A stretch of 64,000 nt of DNA from the NCBI RefSeq assembly GCF_017573465.1, contig NZ_JAGEPF010000029.1, positions 80,655-144,654 on the forward strand, in the 5' to 3' direction. The notes under the pieces were generated by a model that searched no databases, was not told where the DNA came from, and worked only from the letters and a program-made list of their open reading frames with translations. Numbering within the stretch: the stretch's first letter is position 1; each line of letters begins with the position of its first letter. Source of the stretch: Actinomadura violacea (lineage in GTDB: Bacteria; Actinomycetota; Actinomycetes; Streptosporangiales; Streptosporangiaceae). The translations under genes and the position numbers were made by a program. This document shows, in pieces, positions 1 to 7,271 of the stretch.

Positions 1-549
1 GACCTGCTCCAGGCGCTCCAGAGCCGGACGACCGCGCGCGTCGTCGTGGAGAACGAGGTCAACCTCGCGGCCGTCGCCGAGCACCGCGACGGCGCCGCGG
101 CGGGCCACGCCGACTTCGCGCTGCTGTGGCTCGACGACGGCGTCGGCGCCGCCATCGTGCTGGACGGGCGGCTGCGGCGCGGCGCGTCCGGCGGCGCCGG
201 CGAGGTCGGGATGCTCAGGTTCGGCGACCGCGCCTTCTGCCAGCTGATGGACGTCGCGTCCGCCGGGCACCTGGACGCCGGGGCGCTCGCGGACCGGGTC
301 GTCGAGGGCGTGTTCACGCTCGTCGCCGTCCTGGACCCGGGCCTGGTCGTGCTCGGCGGCGCGCTCGGCCGCGGCGGCGGCGACCGCCTCGCCGGGCTGG
401 TCGCCGAGCGGCTCGCGGCGCTCACGCCGGCCGCCACGCTGGTGCGGCCCGCGGCGCACGAGGCCGACGCGGTGCTGCGCGGCGCCGTCCTGACCGCGCT
501 CGACCTGGCCCGCGACGACGTCTTCGGCCGCCCTGTCGCCGCGGGCTGA
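1..549 (+). CDS. ROK-family protein, C-terminal part (truncated by window start)
   Basis: The frame is open from base 1 and gives about 182 residues that resemble the C-terminal half of ROK sugar kinases/repressors: VVVENEVNLAAVAEHRDG near the start, LLWLDDGVGAAIVLDGRL (the glycine-rich turn of the actin-like ATPase fold), then a GGAGEVG segment. In classical ROK proteins GE(I/V)GH is followed by a zinc motif CxCGxxGC. Here the sequence runs GEVGMLRFGDRAFCQL, so the His and the cysteine cluster are missing. That fits a diverged regulator better than an active glucokinase, but the N-terminus, which would show a helix-turn-helix, is outside the window. It converges on the TetR gene downstream. 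Confidence 0.75.
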   Translation, partial: DLLQALQSRTTARVVVENEVNLAAVAEHRDGAAAGHADFALLWLDDGVGAAIVLDGRLRRGASGGAGEVGMLRFGDRAFCQLMDVASAGHLDAGALADRVVEGVFTLVAVLDPGLVVLGGALGRGGGDRLAGLVAERLAALTPAATLVRPAAHEADAVLRGAVLTALDLARDDVFGRPVAAG

Positions 550-585
550 CCGCCGCGTCCCGTCCGTCCGGCCGCCGGTCCGCCG

Positions 586-1293
586 TCAGTCGCGGGGCAG
601 CCGCTCGCCGGTCCGCAGCCGGTCCAGGCCGAGCCAGATGAACTCCAGCGCCATCTGCTCGGCACGGTCGCGCGGGGTGTCGGGATGCTCCAGCCACCAC
701 GACACCATCGACAGCATCGACCCGTACATCAGCGGGACGAGCAGCCGCGCCCGCCGCTCGTTCACCGCGAGGGCGGCGGACGACAGCTCCGGGTCGGCGC
801 GGCGGCGGCGCAGCAGCAGGTCGGCGAACGCGGTGCCGAGCCGGTCGCGCAGCTCCCGCAACTCCAGCCCGACCTCCGGCTTGTCGAGGTGCCGGACCAC
901 CAGCGACCACGCGTCCGGCTCCTCGGTGGCGTAGTCGAACAGCACCCGGATCATCGCCCGGATGCCGCCCGCCGTGCCGTGCGCGGCGGGCACCGCCTCG
1001 TTCAGCCGGCCGGTCAGCTCGGTGACGATCGCCTCCGTCACCTCGGCGAACAGCTCCTCCTTGGACGCGAAGTGCTGGTACAGCAGCGCCTTGGAGACCT
1101 GCGCCGCCGCGGCGACGTGCTCCATCTGCGTCAGGTGGTAGCCGCGCCGGCCGAACTCGGCCAGCGCGACCTGGAGCAGCTGCTCGCGCCGCCGGGCGTA
1201 CGGCATCCGCCGCCGCACGCCCGGCCGCGCCGGCGCGGTCTCCGGCGACGGCCGGGCCCCCGGCGCCGCGGCGTCCCCCGTGGAACCCGTCAT
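586..1293 (-). CDS. TetR/AcrR-family transcriptional regulator
   Basis: The product has 235 residues. An N-terminal TetR helix-turn-helix lies at about residues 34-85 (REQLLQVALAEFGRRGY, then VSKALLYQHFASKEELF). The C-terminal part is an all-helical ligand/dimer domain with no family I can name. The first ~30 residues are low-complexity Ala/Pro/Arg and may be partly untranslated. Its start overlaps the stop of the upstream acyl-CoA dehydrogenase by 4 bases (ATGA), so the two are translationally coupled. The regulator is therefore the obvious candidate to bind the palindrome at 2522-2543 ahead of the dehydrogenase, controlling itself and the divergent SDR/oxidoreductase pair. An acyl-CoA or related ligand is inference only. 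Confidence 0.9.
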   Translation of the reverse strand: MTGSTGDAAAPGARPSPETAPARPGVRRRMPYARRREQLLQVALAEFGRRGYHLTQMEHVAAAAQVSKALLYQHFASKEELFAEVTEAIVTELTGRLNEAVPAAHGTAGGIRAMIRVLFDYATEEPDAWSLVVRHLDKPEVGLELRELRDRLGTAFADLLLRRRRADPELSSAALAVNERRARLLVPLMYGSMLSMVSWWLEHPDTPRDRAEQMALEFIWLGLDRLRTGERLPRD

Positions 1294-2513
1294 TTACCGA
1301 GGTACCTGCCCAGTTCGGCACGCGCGACGGACCGCACGTGCACCTCGTCCGGCCCGTCGGCGAGGCGCAGGGTGCGCAGGCCCGCCCACATCGCGGCGAG
1401 CGGGGTGTCGTCGCTGACGCCCGCGCCGCCGTGCACCTGGATCGCCCGGTCGACGACGTCCAGCGCGACCCGCGGCGCGATCACCTTGATCGCCGCGACC
1501 TCGGACCGCGCGGCCTGCACGCCGTGCTTGTCGATCAGCCACGCGGTCTTGAGGGTGAGCAGCCGGGCCTGCTCGATCGCCATCCGCGACTCGGCGATCT
1601 GCTCGCGGACGACGCCCTGCTTGGCGAGCGGCCCGCCGAAGGCCACCCGCGACACCGCGCGCTCGCACATCAGCTCCAGCGCCCGCTCGGCCATCCCGAT
1701 CGCGCGCATGCAGTGGTGGATGCGGCCGGGCCCGAGCCGCGCCTGCGCGATCGCGAAGCCGCCGCCCTCCTCGCCGACGAGGTTCTCCACCGGGACGCGG
1801 ACGTCGGTGAAGGTGATCTCGCAGTGGCCGTGCTGGTCCTGGTAGCCGAACACGGGCAGCGGCCGGACGACCTCGACGCCGGGCGCGTCCAGCGGCACCA
1901 GCACCATCGACTGCTGCCGGTAGGGGTGGCCCTCGGGGTCGGTCTTGCCCATCACGATCATGATCTTGCAGCGCGGGTCGGCGGAGCCGCTGATCCACCA
2001 CTTGCGGCCGTTGATCACGTAGTGGTCGCCGTCGCGCTCGATCCGGGTGGAGATGTTGGTGGCGTCCGAGCTCGCCACGTCCGGCTCCGTCATCGCGAAC
2101 GCGCTGCGGATCTCGCCGTCCAGCAGCGGCTTCAGCCACCGCTCCTTCTGCTCGGGCGTCCCGAACAGGTGCAGGACCTCCATGTTGCCGGTGTCGGGCG
2201 CCGCGCAGTTGGTCGCCTCGGGCGCGAGGCTGGGGGAGCGCCCGGTGATCTCGGCGAGGGAGGCGTAGTCGGTGACGCTCAGGCCGTGTGCGGGGTCCTC
2301 GCTGCCGGGTAGGAACAGGTTCCAGAGGCCGCGCTTGCGCGCCTCGACCTTGAGGTCCTCGACGACCTGCGGGACGTGGTGCTCGCGGCCCTGCGCGCGC
2401 AGCTCCGCCCGCTGCGCGGCGTAGACCGGCTCCGCCGGGTAGACGTGGGAGTCCATGAAGTCCTGGAGGCGGCCGAGGTGCTCCTGGGCCCGCTCGCTCA
2501 AACCGAAGTCCAT
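1290..2513 (-). CDS. Acyl-CoA dehydrogenase family protein (ACAD10/11-like)
   Basis: This 407-residue flavoprotein would catalyse alpha,beta-dehydrogenation of an acyl-CoA thioester with FAD. The FAD/substrate loop AFAMTEPDVASSDATNI and the beta-domain stretch NGRKWWISGSADPRCKIMI are clear. The C-terminal helical domain has GPGRIHHCMRAIGMAERA, and IQVHGGAGVSDDTPLA followed by RLADGPDEVH, a pattern typical of the ACAD10/11-type branch where the active-site acid sits in the C-terminal domain. Length is normal for the family. It is first in a two-gene minus-strand operon with the TetR regulator and lies divergent to an SDR gene. Its ATG is only 8 bases from the palindromic operator candidate. 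Substrate is not deducible. Confidence 0.93.
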   Translation of the reverse strand: MDFGLSERAQEHLGRLQDFMDSHVYPAEPVYAAQRAELRAQGREHHVPQVVEDLKVEARKRGLWNLFLPGSEDPAHGLSVTDYASLAEITGRSPSLAPEATNCAAPDTGNMEVLHLFGTPEQKERWLKPLLDGEIRSAFAMTEPDVASSDATNISTRIERDGDHYVINGRKWWISGSADPRCKIMIVMGKTDPEGHPYRQQSMVLVPLDAPGVEVVRPLPVFGYQDQHGHCEITFTDVRVPVENLVGEEGGGFAIAQARLGPGRIHHCMRAIGMAERALELMCERAVSRVAFGGPLAKQGVVREQIAESRMAIEQARLLTLKTAWLIDKHGVQAARSEVAAIKVIAPRVALDVVDRAIQVHGGAGVSDDTPLAAMWAGLRTLRLADGPDEVHVRSVARAELGRYLGK

Positions 2514-2521
2514 TCCGCTAG

Positions 2522-2543
2522 AGTAACTGACGAGTCAGTTACT
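2522..2543. promoter_or_regulatory. Perfect 22-base palindrome, probable TetR operator
   Basis: Two 10-base arms, agtaactgac and gtcagttact, are perfect reverse complements separated by only two bases (ga). The site sits in the 45-base gap between the divergent acyl-CoA dehydrogenase (ATG ends at 2513) and SDR (ATG at 2559), and is AT-richer than its surroundings. Size and symmetry match TetR-family operators. The TetR gene of the same operon (586-1293) is the likely binder. Direct binding is inferred. Confidence 0.75.
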
Positions 2544-2558
2544 TGGGAGGGAGTCCCC

Positions 2559-3305
2559 ATGGCAGCCTTCGACGGCACCGGCAAGGTCGCGCTGATCACG
2601 GGCGGATCCAACGGCATCGGCGCGGCGGTCGCGCGCCGGCTGGCCCGCGAAGGCGCCCGGGTCGTGCTCGCCGACGTCGACACCGACGCCGGCGCCGCGC
2701 TCGCCAAGGAGCTGGACGGCGCGTTCGTCCGCTGCGACGTCCGCGAGCCCGCCGACAGCGAGGCCGCCGTCGCCACCGCCGTCGAGCGCTTCGGCGGCCT
2801 CGACGTGGCGTTCCTCAACGCCGGCATCGCCGGCGGCGGCGACCTCGGCGAGGACTTCGACCCCGCCGTCTACCGCCGCGCCATGGGCATCAACCTCGAC
2901 GGCGTCGTCTACGGCGTGCACGCCGCGCTGCCCGCGATCCGCAACCGCGGCGGCGGGAACATCGTCGCGACCGCCAGCATGGCCGCGCTCACCGCGACGC
3001 CCTTCGACCCCGTCTACGGCGCCAACAAGGCCGCGGTCGTCGGCCTCGTCCGCGCGCTCGGCCCCACCTACCTGCCCGAGGGCATCCGCGTGAACGCGCT
3101 GTGCCCGTCGTTCGCCGACACCGCGATCCTCGGCGGGATGAAGGAGCACCTCCAGGAGAGCGGCTTCCCGATCCTCGAGGTGAACGACGTCGTCGAGGCG
3201 TTCATGCGGATCCTGGAGGCCGACGGCGCCGGCGAGGCCTGGTACGTCGTGCCCGGCCGCGAGTCCGAGCCGTTCAAGTTCCGCGGCGTCCCCGGCCCCC
3301 GCTGA
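2559..3305 (+). CDS. Short-chain dehydrogenase/reductase
   Basis: This is a classical SDR of 248 residues. The cofactor motif TGGSNGIG is at about 14-21, an acidic residue after beta-2 (LADVD, about 38-41) favours NAD(H), NAG is at 88-90, the catalytic Ser is about 140, and the YxxxK pair is Tyr153/Lys157. The ATG at 2559 follows a good ribosome site (ggagggag); the open frame extends upstream through the palindrome, but without a comparable site. It is divergent from the acyl-CoA dehydrogenase and followed 89 bases later by a quinone oxidoreductase. Substrate unknown; a lipid or alcohol-catabolic role is inferred from the neighbours. Confidence 0.93.
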   Translation: MAAFDGTGKVALITGGSNGIGAAVARRLAREGARVVLADVDTDAGAALAKELDGAFVRCDVREPADSEAAVATAVERFGGLDVAFLNAGIAGGGDLGEDFDPAVYRRAMGINLDGVVYGVHAALPAIRNRGGGNIVATASMAALTATPFDPVYGANKAAVVGLVRALGPTYLPEGIRVNALCPSFADTAILGGMKEHLQESGFPILEVNDVVEAFMRILEADGAGEAWYVVPGRESEPFKFRGVPGPR

Positions 3306-3321
3306 GCCCCGGCCCGCACGC

Positions 3322-3388
3322 ACCGAACAGCCCTGCCCGCACCGAACAGCCCTGCCCGCACCGAACAGCCCGCCCCGCACCGAACAGG
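3322..3388. repeat. 19-base tandem repeat, about 3.5 copies
   Basis: In the gap between the SDR and the oxidoreductase the unit accgaacagccctgcccgc occurs at 3322-3340 and 3341-3359, then with two changes at 3360-3378, then as a partial copy at 3379-3388 that runs into the ribosome-binding site of the next gene (aggaga). It encodes no protein that I can support. Slippage or unequal exchange is the simplest origin. Confidence 0.85.
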
Positions 3389-3394
3389 AGAGAC

Positions 3395-4351
3395 ATGCGC
3401 GCGATCCAGATCACCGAGTTCGGCGGCCCCGAGGTGCTGACCGTCACCGAGCTGCCCGACCCCGTCGCCGGGCCCGGGCACCTGCTCGTCGACGTCGCCC
3501 GCGCCGGGATCAACTACGCCGACACCCACCAGGCCGAGAACAGCTACCTGTCGGAGTCGACGCTGCCGATGGTGCCGGGCGGCGAGGTCGTCGGCACCAC
3601 GCCGGACGGCCGCCGCGTCGTCGCGCTCGTCGGCACCGGCGGCTACGCCGAGAAGGCCGTCGCGCCCGAGGCGCTGGCCTGGGACGTCCCGGACGCCGTC
3701 GACGACGTCACCGCGCTCGGCATGATCGTCCAGGGCGCGTCCGCGTGGGTGCTGCTGCGCCGCAGCGTGCACCTGGCGCCGGGGGAGTCGGTCGTCGTGC
3801 ACGCCGCCGCCGGCGGGGTCGGCACCCTCGCCGTCCAGCTCGCCAAGGCGTGGGGAGCGGGGCGCGTCATCGCCACCGCCTCGTCCAAGCAGAAGCGCGA
3901 CCTCGCCCTCGAACTCGGCGCGGACGTCGCGATCGACGCCAACGAGCCCGACCTCAAGGACGCGCTCATCGAGGCCAACGGCGGGCGCCGCGTCGACACC
4001 GTGCTGGAGATGACCGGCGGGACCGTCACCGACCAGAGCCTGAAGGCGCTCGCGCCGTTCGGCCGGCTCGCCTTCTACGGGATGGCCTCGCGCACCGAGC
4101 CGTCGCCGGTCCGCCCGGCCACGCTGATGTCGCACTCGACGACGATCGCGGGCATGTGGCTGGCGCACGTCTTCCAGCTGCCCGGCGACGTCATGCGCGC
4201 CGCGCTGGACGAGCTGTTCGGCCTGGCCGCCTCCGGACGGCTGCGCGTGGTCGGTGGCGGCGAGTACGGGCTCACCGAGGTCCGCCGCGCGCACGAGGAC
4301 CTGCGCGCCCGCCGCACCACCGGCAAGCTCGTCCTGGACCCGTCCCGCTGA
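3395..4351 (+). CDS. Zinc-independent quinone oxidoreductase (MDR superfamily)
   Basis: The product has 318 residues with an N-terminal GroES-like domain (MRAIQITEFGGPEVL, VARAGINYADTH) and a Rossmann domain with the NADPH motif AAAGGVG at about 137-143. The structural and catalytic zinc cysteines of alcohol dehydrogenases are absent, as expected for QOR/zeta-crystallin-type enzymes that reduce quinones or enoyl groups with NADPH. The ATG at 3395 has an aggaga ribosome site formed at the end of the 19-base repeat array. It is probably co-transcribed with the SDR upstream, suggesting joint work on one substrate class. Confidence 0.9.
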   Translation: MRAIQITEFGGPEVLTVTELPDPVAGPGHLLVDVARAGINYADTHQAENSYLSESTLPMVPGGEVVGTTPDGRRVVALVGTGGYAEKAVAPEALAWDVPDAVDDVTALGMIVQGASAWVLLRRSVHLAPGESVVVHAAAGGVGTLAVQLAKAWGAGRVIATASSKQKRDLALELGADVAIDANEPDLKDALIEANGGRRVDTVLEMTGGTVTDQSLKALAPFGRLAFYGMASRTEPSPVRPATLMSHSTTIAGMWLAHVFQLPGDVMRAALDELFGLAASGRLRVVGGGEYGLTEVRRAHEDLRARRTTGKLVLDPSR

Positions 4352-4384
4352 GCCGCCGCCGGGCCGGTCGCGGGACCGGGTGCG

Positions 4385-5065
4385 CTAGCCGACGAGGCCG
4401 TTCTCGTAGGCGAACACCACGGCCTGCGTCCGGTCCCGCAGCCCCAGCTTGGTCAGCACGTGCCCGACGTGCGTCTTGATCGTCTGCTCGGCGAGCACGA
4501 GCTCGGCGGCGATCTCGGCGTTGGACAGGCCCCGCGCGATGAGCCGCAGCACGTCCATCTCGCGCGGGGTGAGCCCCGCCGTCGCCGCCGGGCTGGGCCG
4601 CTGGTGGCGCCGCCGGCGCGCGAAGTCGCCGATCAGCCGCCGGGTGATCGACGGCGCGAGCAGCGCGTCGCCCGCCGCCACCACCCGCACGCCGGTCACC
4701 AGGTCCGCCGCCGAGGCGTCCTTGAGCAGGAAGCCGCTGGCCCCCGCGCCGAGCGCCTCGTAGACGTACTCGTCCAGGTCGAACGTGGTCAGCACCAGGA
4801 CCTTCGGCCGCAGGTCCGCCGGGTCCCCGGCGTCCTGCGCGGCGTGCCCGCCGGTCAGCTCGGCGGTCGCGGCCAGGCCGTCCATCTCCGGCATCCGGAT
4901 GTCCATCACCACGACGTCCGGATCCAGCGCGCGGGCCAGGTCCACCGCCTCGCGCCCGTTCCCGGCCTGCCCGATCACCTCGATCTCCGGATCGGAGGAC
5001 AGCAGCGCCGCGAGCCCGTCGCGGATCATCACCTGGTCGTCGGCGATCAGCACCCGAATCGTCAC
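4385..5065 (-). CDS. NarL/LuxR-family response regulator
   Basis: This is a 226-residue two-domain regulator. The receiver has the acidic pair Asp9/Asp10, phospho-acceptor Asp55 (VVMDIRMPEMDG), the Thr of VLTTFD and the Lys of LLKDA. The C-terminus is a LuxR-type helix-turn-helix (LTPREMDVLRLIARGLSNAEIAAELVLAEQTIKTHV, given in part). Between receiver beta-3 and beta-4 there is a short Gly/Ala/Asp-rich insert (GGHAAQDAGDPADLRP) longer than is usual in this family. It starts with GTG, 22 bases after the stop of its partner kinase, and is the output half of a two-component system whose stimulus is not deducible. Confidence 0.95.
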   Translation of the reverse strand: MTIRVLIADDQVMIRDGLAALLSSDPEIEVIGQAGNGREAVDLARALDPDVVVMDIRMPEMDGLAATAELTGGHAAQDAGDPADLRPKVLVLTTFDLDEYVYEALGAGASGFLLKDASAADLVTGVRVVAAGDALLAPSITRRLIGDFARRRRHQRPSPAATAGLTPREMDVLRLIARGLSNAEIAAELVLAEQTIKTHVGHVLTKLGLRDRTQAVVFAYENGLVG

Positions 5066-5087
5066 GACGCCACCCTACGGGCAACGA

Positions 5088-6335
5088 TCAGTCCCCGTAC
5101 GGCAGCTCCGCCGCGACCGTCCAGCCGGCCGGCCCGCGCGGGCCGGCCGACAGCGCGCCGCCGAGCATGGTGACGCGCTCGCGCATCCCGACCAGCCCGT
5201 GCCCGCCGCCCTGCGAGCGGTCCGGGTCGCCGCGCGGGCCGTCGTCGTCGACGGTCACCGCGAGCGCCTCCGCGCCGTACTTGATCTCCACGTGGACGCG
5301 CGACCCCGGCGCGTACCGGGCGGCGTTGCTGAGCGACTCCTGGACGATCCGGTAGGCCGACAGGTCCACCCCGGCGTCCAGCTGGCGCGGCATCCCGACG
5401 ACCACGGTGGCGACCGACAGCCCGGAGTTGCGGGCCGCCGCGGCCAGCTCGTCCAGCCGGTCCAGGCCGGGGCTCGGGGCGCGCTCGGCGCCCTCGTCGT
5501 CCGAGCGCAGCAGCCCCACCACGCGGCGGGTCTCGGTGAGCGCCTCGCGGGCCGCGTCCCGCACCACCCCGAACGTCTCGCGGGCCGCGTCCGGCAGCTC
5601 GGGGATCTTGAACGGGGCGGCCTCGGCCTGCATCGCGATCACCGACATGTGGTGCGCGACGACGTCGTGCAGCTCGCGGGCGATGCGGGCGCGCTCCTCC
5701 AGCACCGCCTGCCGGGCCAGGTCCTGGCGGTGCTGCTCCTCGCGGCGGCGCAGCTCCTGCTCGGCGGAGCGGCGGCCGCCGACCGCGTCGCCGAAGGTCA
5801 GCACGACCGCGGTGATCCCGGCGAGGATCATGCCGAACCAGCCCGGCATGCCGAACAGCACGGCGGGCAGCAGCACCCCGACGATCGTCACCGCGCCGAC
5901 GCCGACCGTCGTCTCGCGCTCGCAGCCGACCCCGGCGAAGAACAGGATCACCACCAGCGCCAGGATCGAGGTGACCGGCCACGGCATGAAGCCCTCGCCG
6001 TGCCGGACGAACACCGTGACCAGCAGCCCGATGGCCGCGATGCGCCAGGCGGCGAGCGGCCAGCGGGCCGCGAAGATCAGCGGGGTGGCCATCAGCACGC
6101 CGAGCGGCACGGCCGCCCCCGGGTCCACGTGGTACCCCTCGATGGAGATCGCGATGGACCCGGCGGTGAAGCCGATGGTCATGGCGAGCAGGAGGGCCAT
6201 CAGCGGCACGCGCAGCAGCCGCCGTCCCGGCAGCAGGGTGACGGCGGGGTCGTCGCGGCCCGGCACGACGGCGGAGGTGGCCCCGGCCAGCAGCCGGCCT
6301 CGCCGGCCGGCGTCGGAGCGGTGTGGTTCGTTCAT
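5088..6335 (-). CDS. Membrane sensor histidine kinase (HisKA_3 type)
   Basis: The product has 415 residues. The N-terminal half has several hydrophobic membrane segments (about 42-64, 75-90, 95-112, 120-137, 148-182), without a large extracellular domain. The dimerisation/phospho-acceptor domain carries His223 in RELHDVVAHHMSVIAMQAEA, and the HATPase_c domain follows (IVQESLSNAARYAPG with the N-box Asn, VDDDGPRGD, GHGLVGMRERV). The arrangement is typical of actinobacterial DesK/NarX-like kinases that sense within or at the membrane. It is transcribed ahead of its LuxR-type regulator. Upstream lies the divergent cysteine-dioxygenase leader. Confidence 0.95.
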   Translation of the reverse strand: MNEPHRSDAGRRGRLLAGATSAVVPGRDDPAVTLLPGRRLLRVPLMALLLAMTIGFTAGSIAISIEGYHVDPGAAVPLGVLMATPLIFAARWPLAAWRIAAIGLLVTVFVRHGEGFMPWPVTSILALVVILFFAGVGCERETTVGVGAVTIVGVLLPAVLFGMPGWFGMILAGITAVVLTFGDAVGGRRSAEQELRRREEQHRQDLARQAVLEERARIARELHDVVAHHMSVIAMQAEAAPFKIPELPDAARETFGVVRDAAREALTETRRVVGLLRSDDEGAERAPSPGLDRLDELAAAARNSGLSVATVVVGMPRQLDAGVDLSAYRIVQESLSNAARYAPGSRVHVEIKYGAEALAVTVDDDGPRGDPDRSQGGGHGLVGMRERVTMLGGALSAGPRGPAGWTVAAELPYGD

Positions 6336-6473
6336 CTCGCTGCGAGCCTAGAGCGCCCGCCGCCCGGACCGCCTGCCTCCGCGGAGGGAGATCGGGCCGC
6401 CCCCGCGGGTATCAGCGCCGCTCGGGGCCTCGGTCCGGCGTTCCATGGATTCTCGATTGACTTTATAGGGATT

Positions 6474-6578
6474 ATGGCCGATCCTCGTGGCGTGACGATC
6501 TCCGCCGCGCTGCACGAGCGCCTGCACGTCGACCTGCGCCGCCAGGCCAGCGCGCTGTGTCGCCGGACGCCCCGCTAG
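6474..6578 (+). CDS. Short cysteine-containing leader peptide (uORF) of the cysteine dioxygenase gene
   Basis: A 34-codon ORF begins with ATG at 6474 and contains the segment LHVDLRRQASALCRR near its C-terminus; the Cys codon (tgt) is at 6558-6560. Actinobacterial sulfur-metabolism genes are often preceded by tiny ORFs with a similar basic segment ending in a cysteine codon, proposed to sense charged tRNA-Cys. The stop is 60 bases ahead of the cysteine dioxygenase ATG. The ribosome site is weak (aggg, three bases from ATG). Position and motif agreement with the gene's substrate make this call fairly secure, but expression is not shown. Confidence 0.75.
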   Translation: MADPRGVTISAALHERLHVDLRRQASALCRRTPR

Positions 6579-6638
6579 CGGACACCCGCCGGCGGCGCGC
6601 TCCAGCACGTCCCACCGCACAGCCGAGGAGAGCGACAC

Positions 6639-7130
6639 ATGACCGTCACCACTACCGAGACCGGCGCGCCCGAGCCGCGGGAAGCGCAGGACCCGTTCGC
6701 GCCGCCGCGGCTCGCCGAGCGCGCCCGCGCGCTCGCCGAGAACCCGCAGGACTGGGTGCACCGCGTCCGGCTCGACCCGCAGGGCCGCTGGTACGAGCGC
6801 GTCCACCAGGACGCCGACCACGAGATCTGGCTGATCAGCTGGCTGCCCGGCCAGTCCACCGGCTTCCACGACCACGGCGGCTCCGCCGGCGCCTTCGCCG
6901 TCGCCCTCGGCACGCTCGAGGAGCACCGCGTCCGCAACCATCGCGACGTCGGCGCCGGGCAGGTCCGCTCGTTCGGGCCCGACTACGTCCACGACGTCCG
7001 CAACACCTCCGACGCTCCCGCGGTGAGCGTCCACGTGTACGCGCCGCCGTTGTCGACGATGCGCCGCTACGACCTGGACGCGGGCGGGGAGCTCGTCCGG
7101 CTCGCCGCGGAGTCCGCCGACGACTGGTAA
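6639..7130 (+). CDS. Cysteine dioxygenase, type I
   Basis: This 163-residue cupin oxidises cysteine to cysteine sulfinate with a mononuclear non-haem iron. The iron ligands are visible as His77 and His79 in TGFHDHGGSAGAF and His118 in PDYVHDVRN; the family's conserved WLPGQSTGFHDHG segment and the late SVHVYAPPL strand are present. The ATG at 6639 follows gaggagag. Length fits bacterial cysteine dioxygenases. A short cysteine-codon leader ORF ends 60 bases upstream, so expression is probably tied to cysteine supply. Homologous thiol dioxygenases acting on 3-mercaptopropionate cannot be fully excluded, but the leader favours cysteine. Confidence 0.93.
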   Translation: MTVTTTETGAPEPREAQDPFAPPRLAERARALAENPQDWVHRVRLDPQGRWYERVHQDADHEIWLISWLPGQSTGFHDHGGSAGAFAVALGTLEEHRVRNHRDVGAGQVRSFGPDYVHDVRNTSDAPAVSVHVYAPPLSTMRRYDLDAGGELVRLAAESADDW

Positions 7131-7271
7131 CGCGCGGCCGGGCAGGGCGGAGACGGCTCGCGAAGCGACGCCCAACCCGGGCCCAGCGCACGGTCTCGCA
7201 ATCGCCATCGGCGGGTGAGGCGCGGGCAACGCAGCCGCATAACGTCCCTTCTATGGGGAAGATCCGGCTCC

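Noticed and set aside
3306..3394. CRISPR-like short array
   Set aside because: The 19-base units are directly contiguous with no spacers, and there are no cas genes.
6451..6476. Housekeeping promoter TTGACT...TTATAGG/TATGG directly over the cysteine leader start
   Set aside because: The hexamers are not spaced by 16-18 bases, so this AT-rich patch cannot be called a promoter with confidence.
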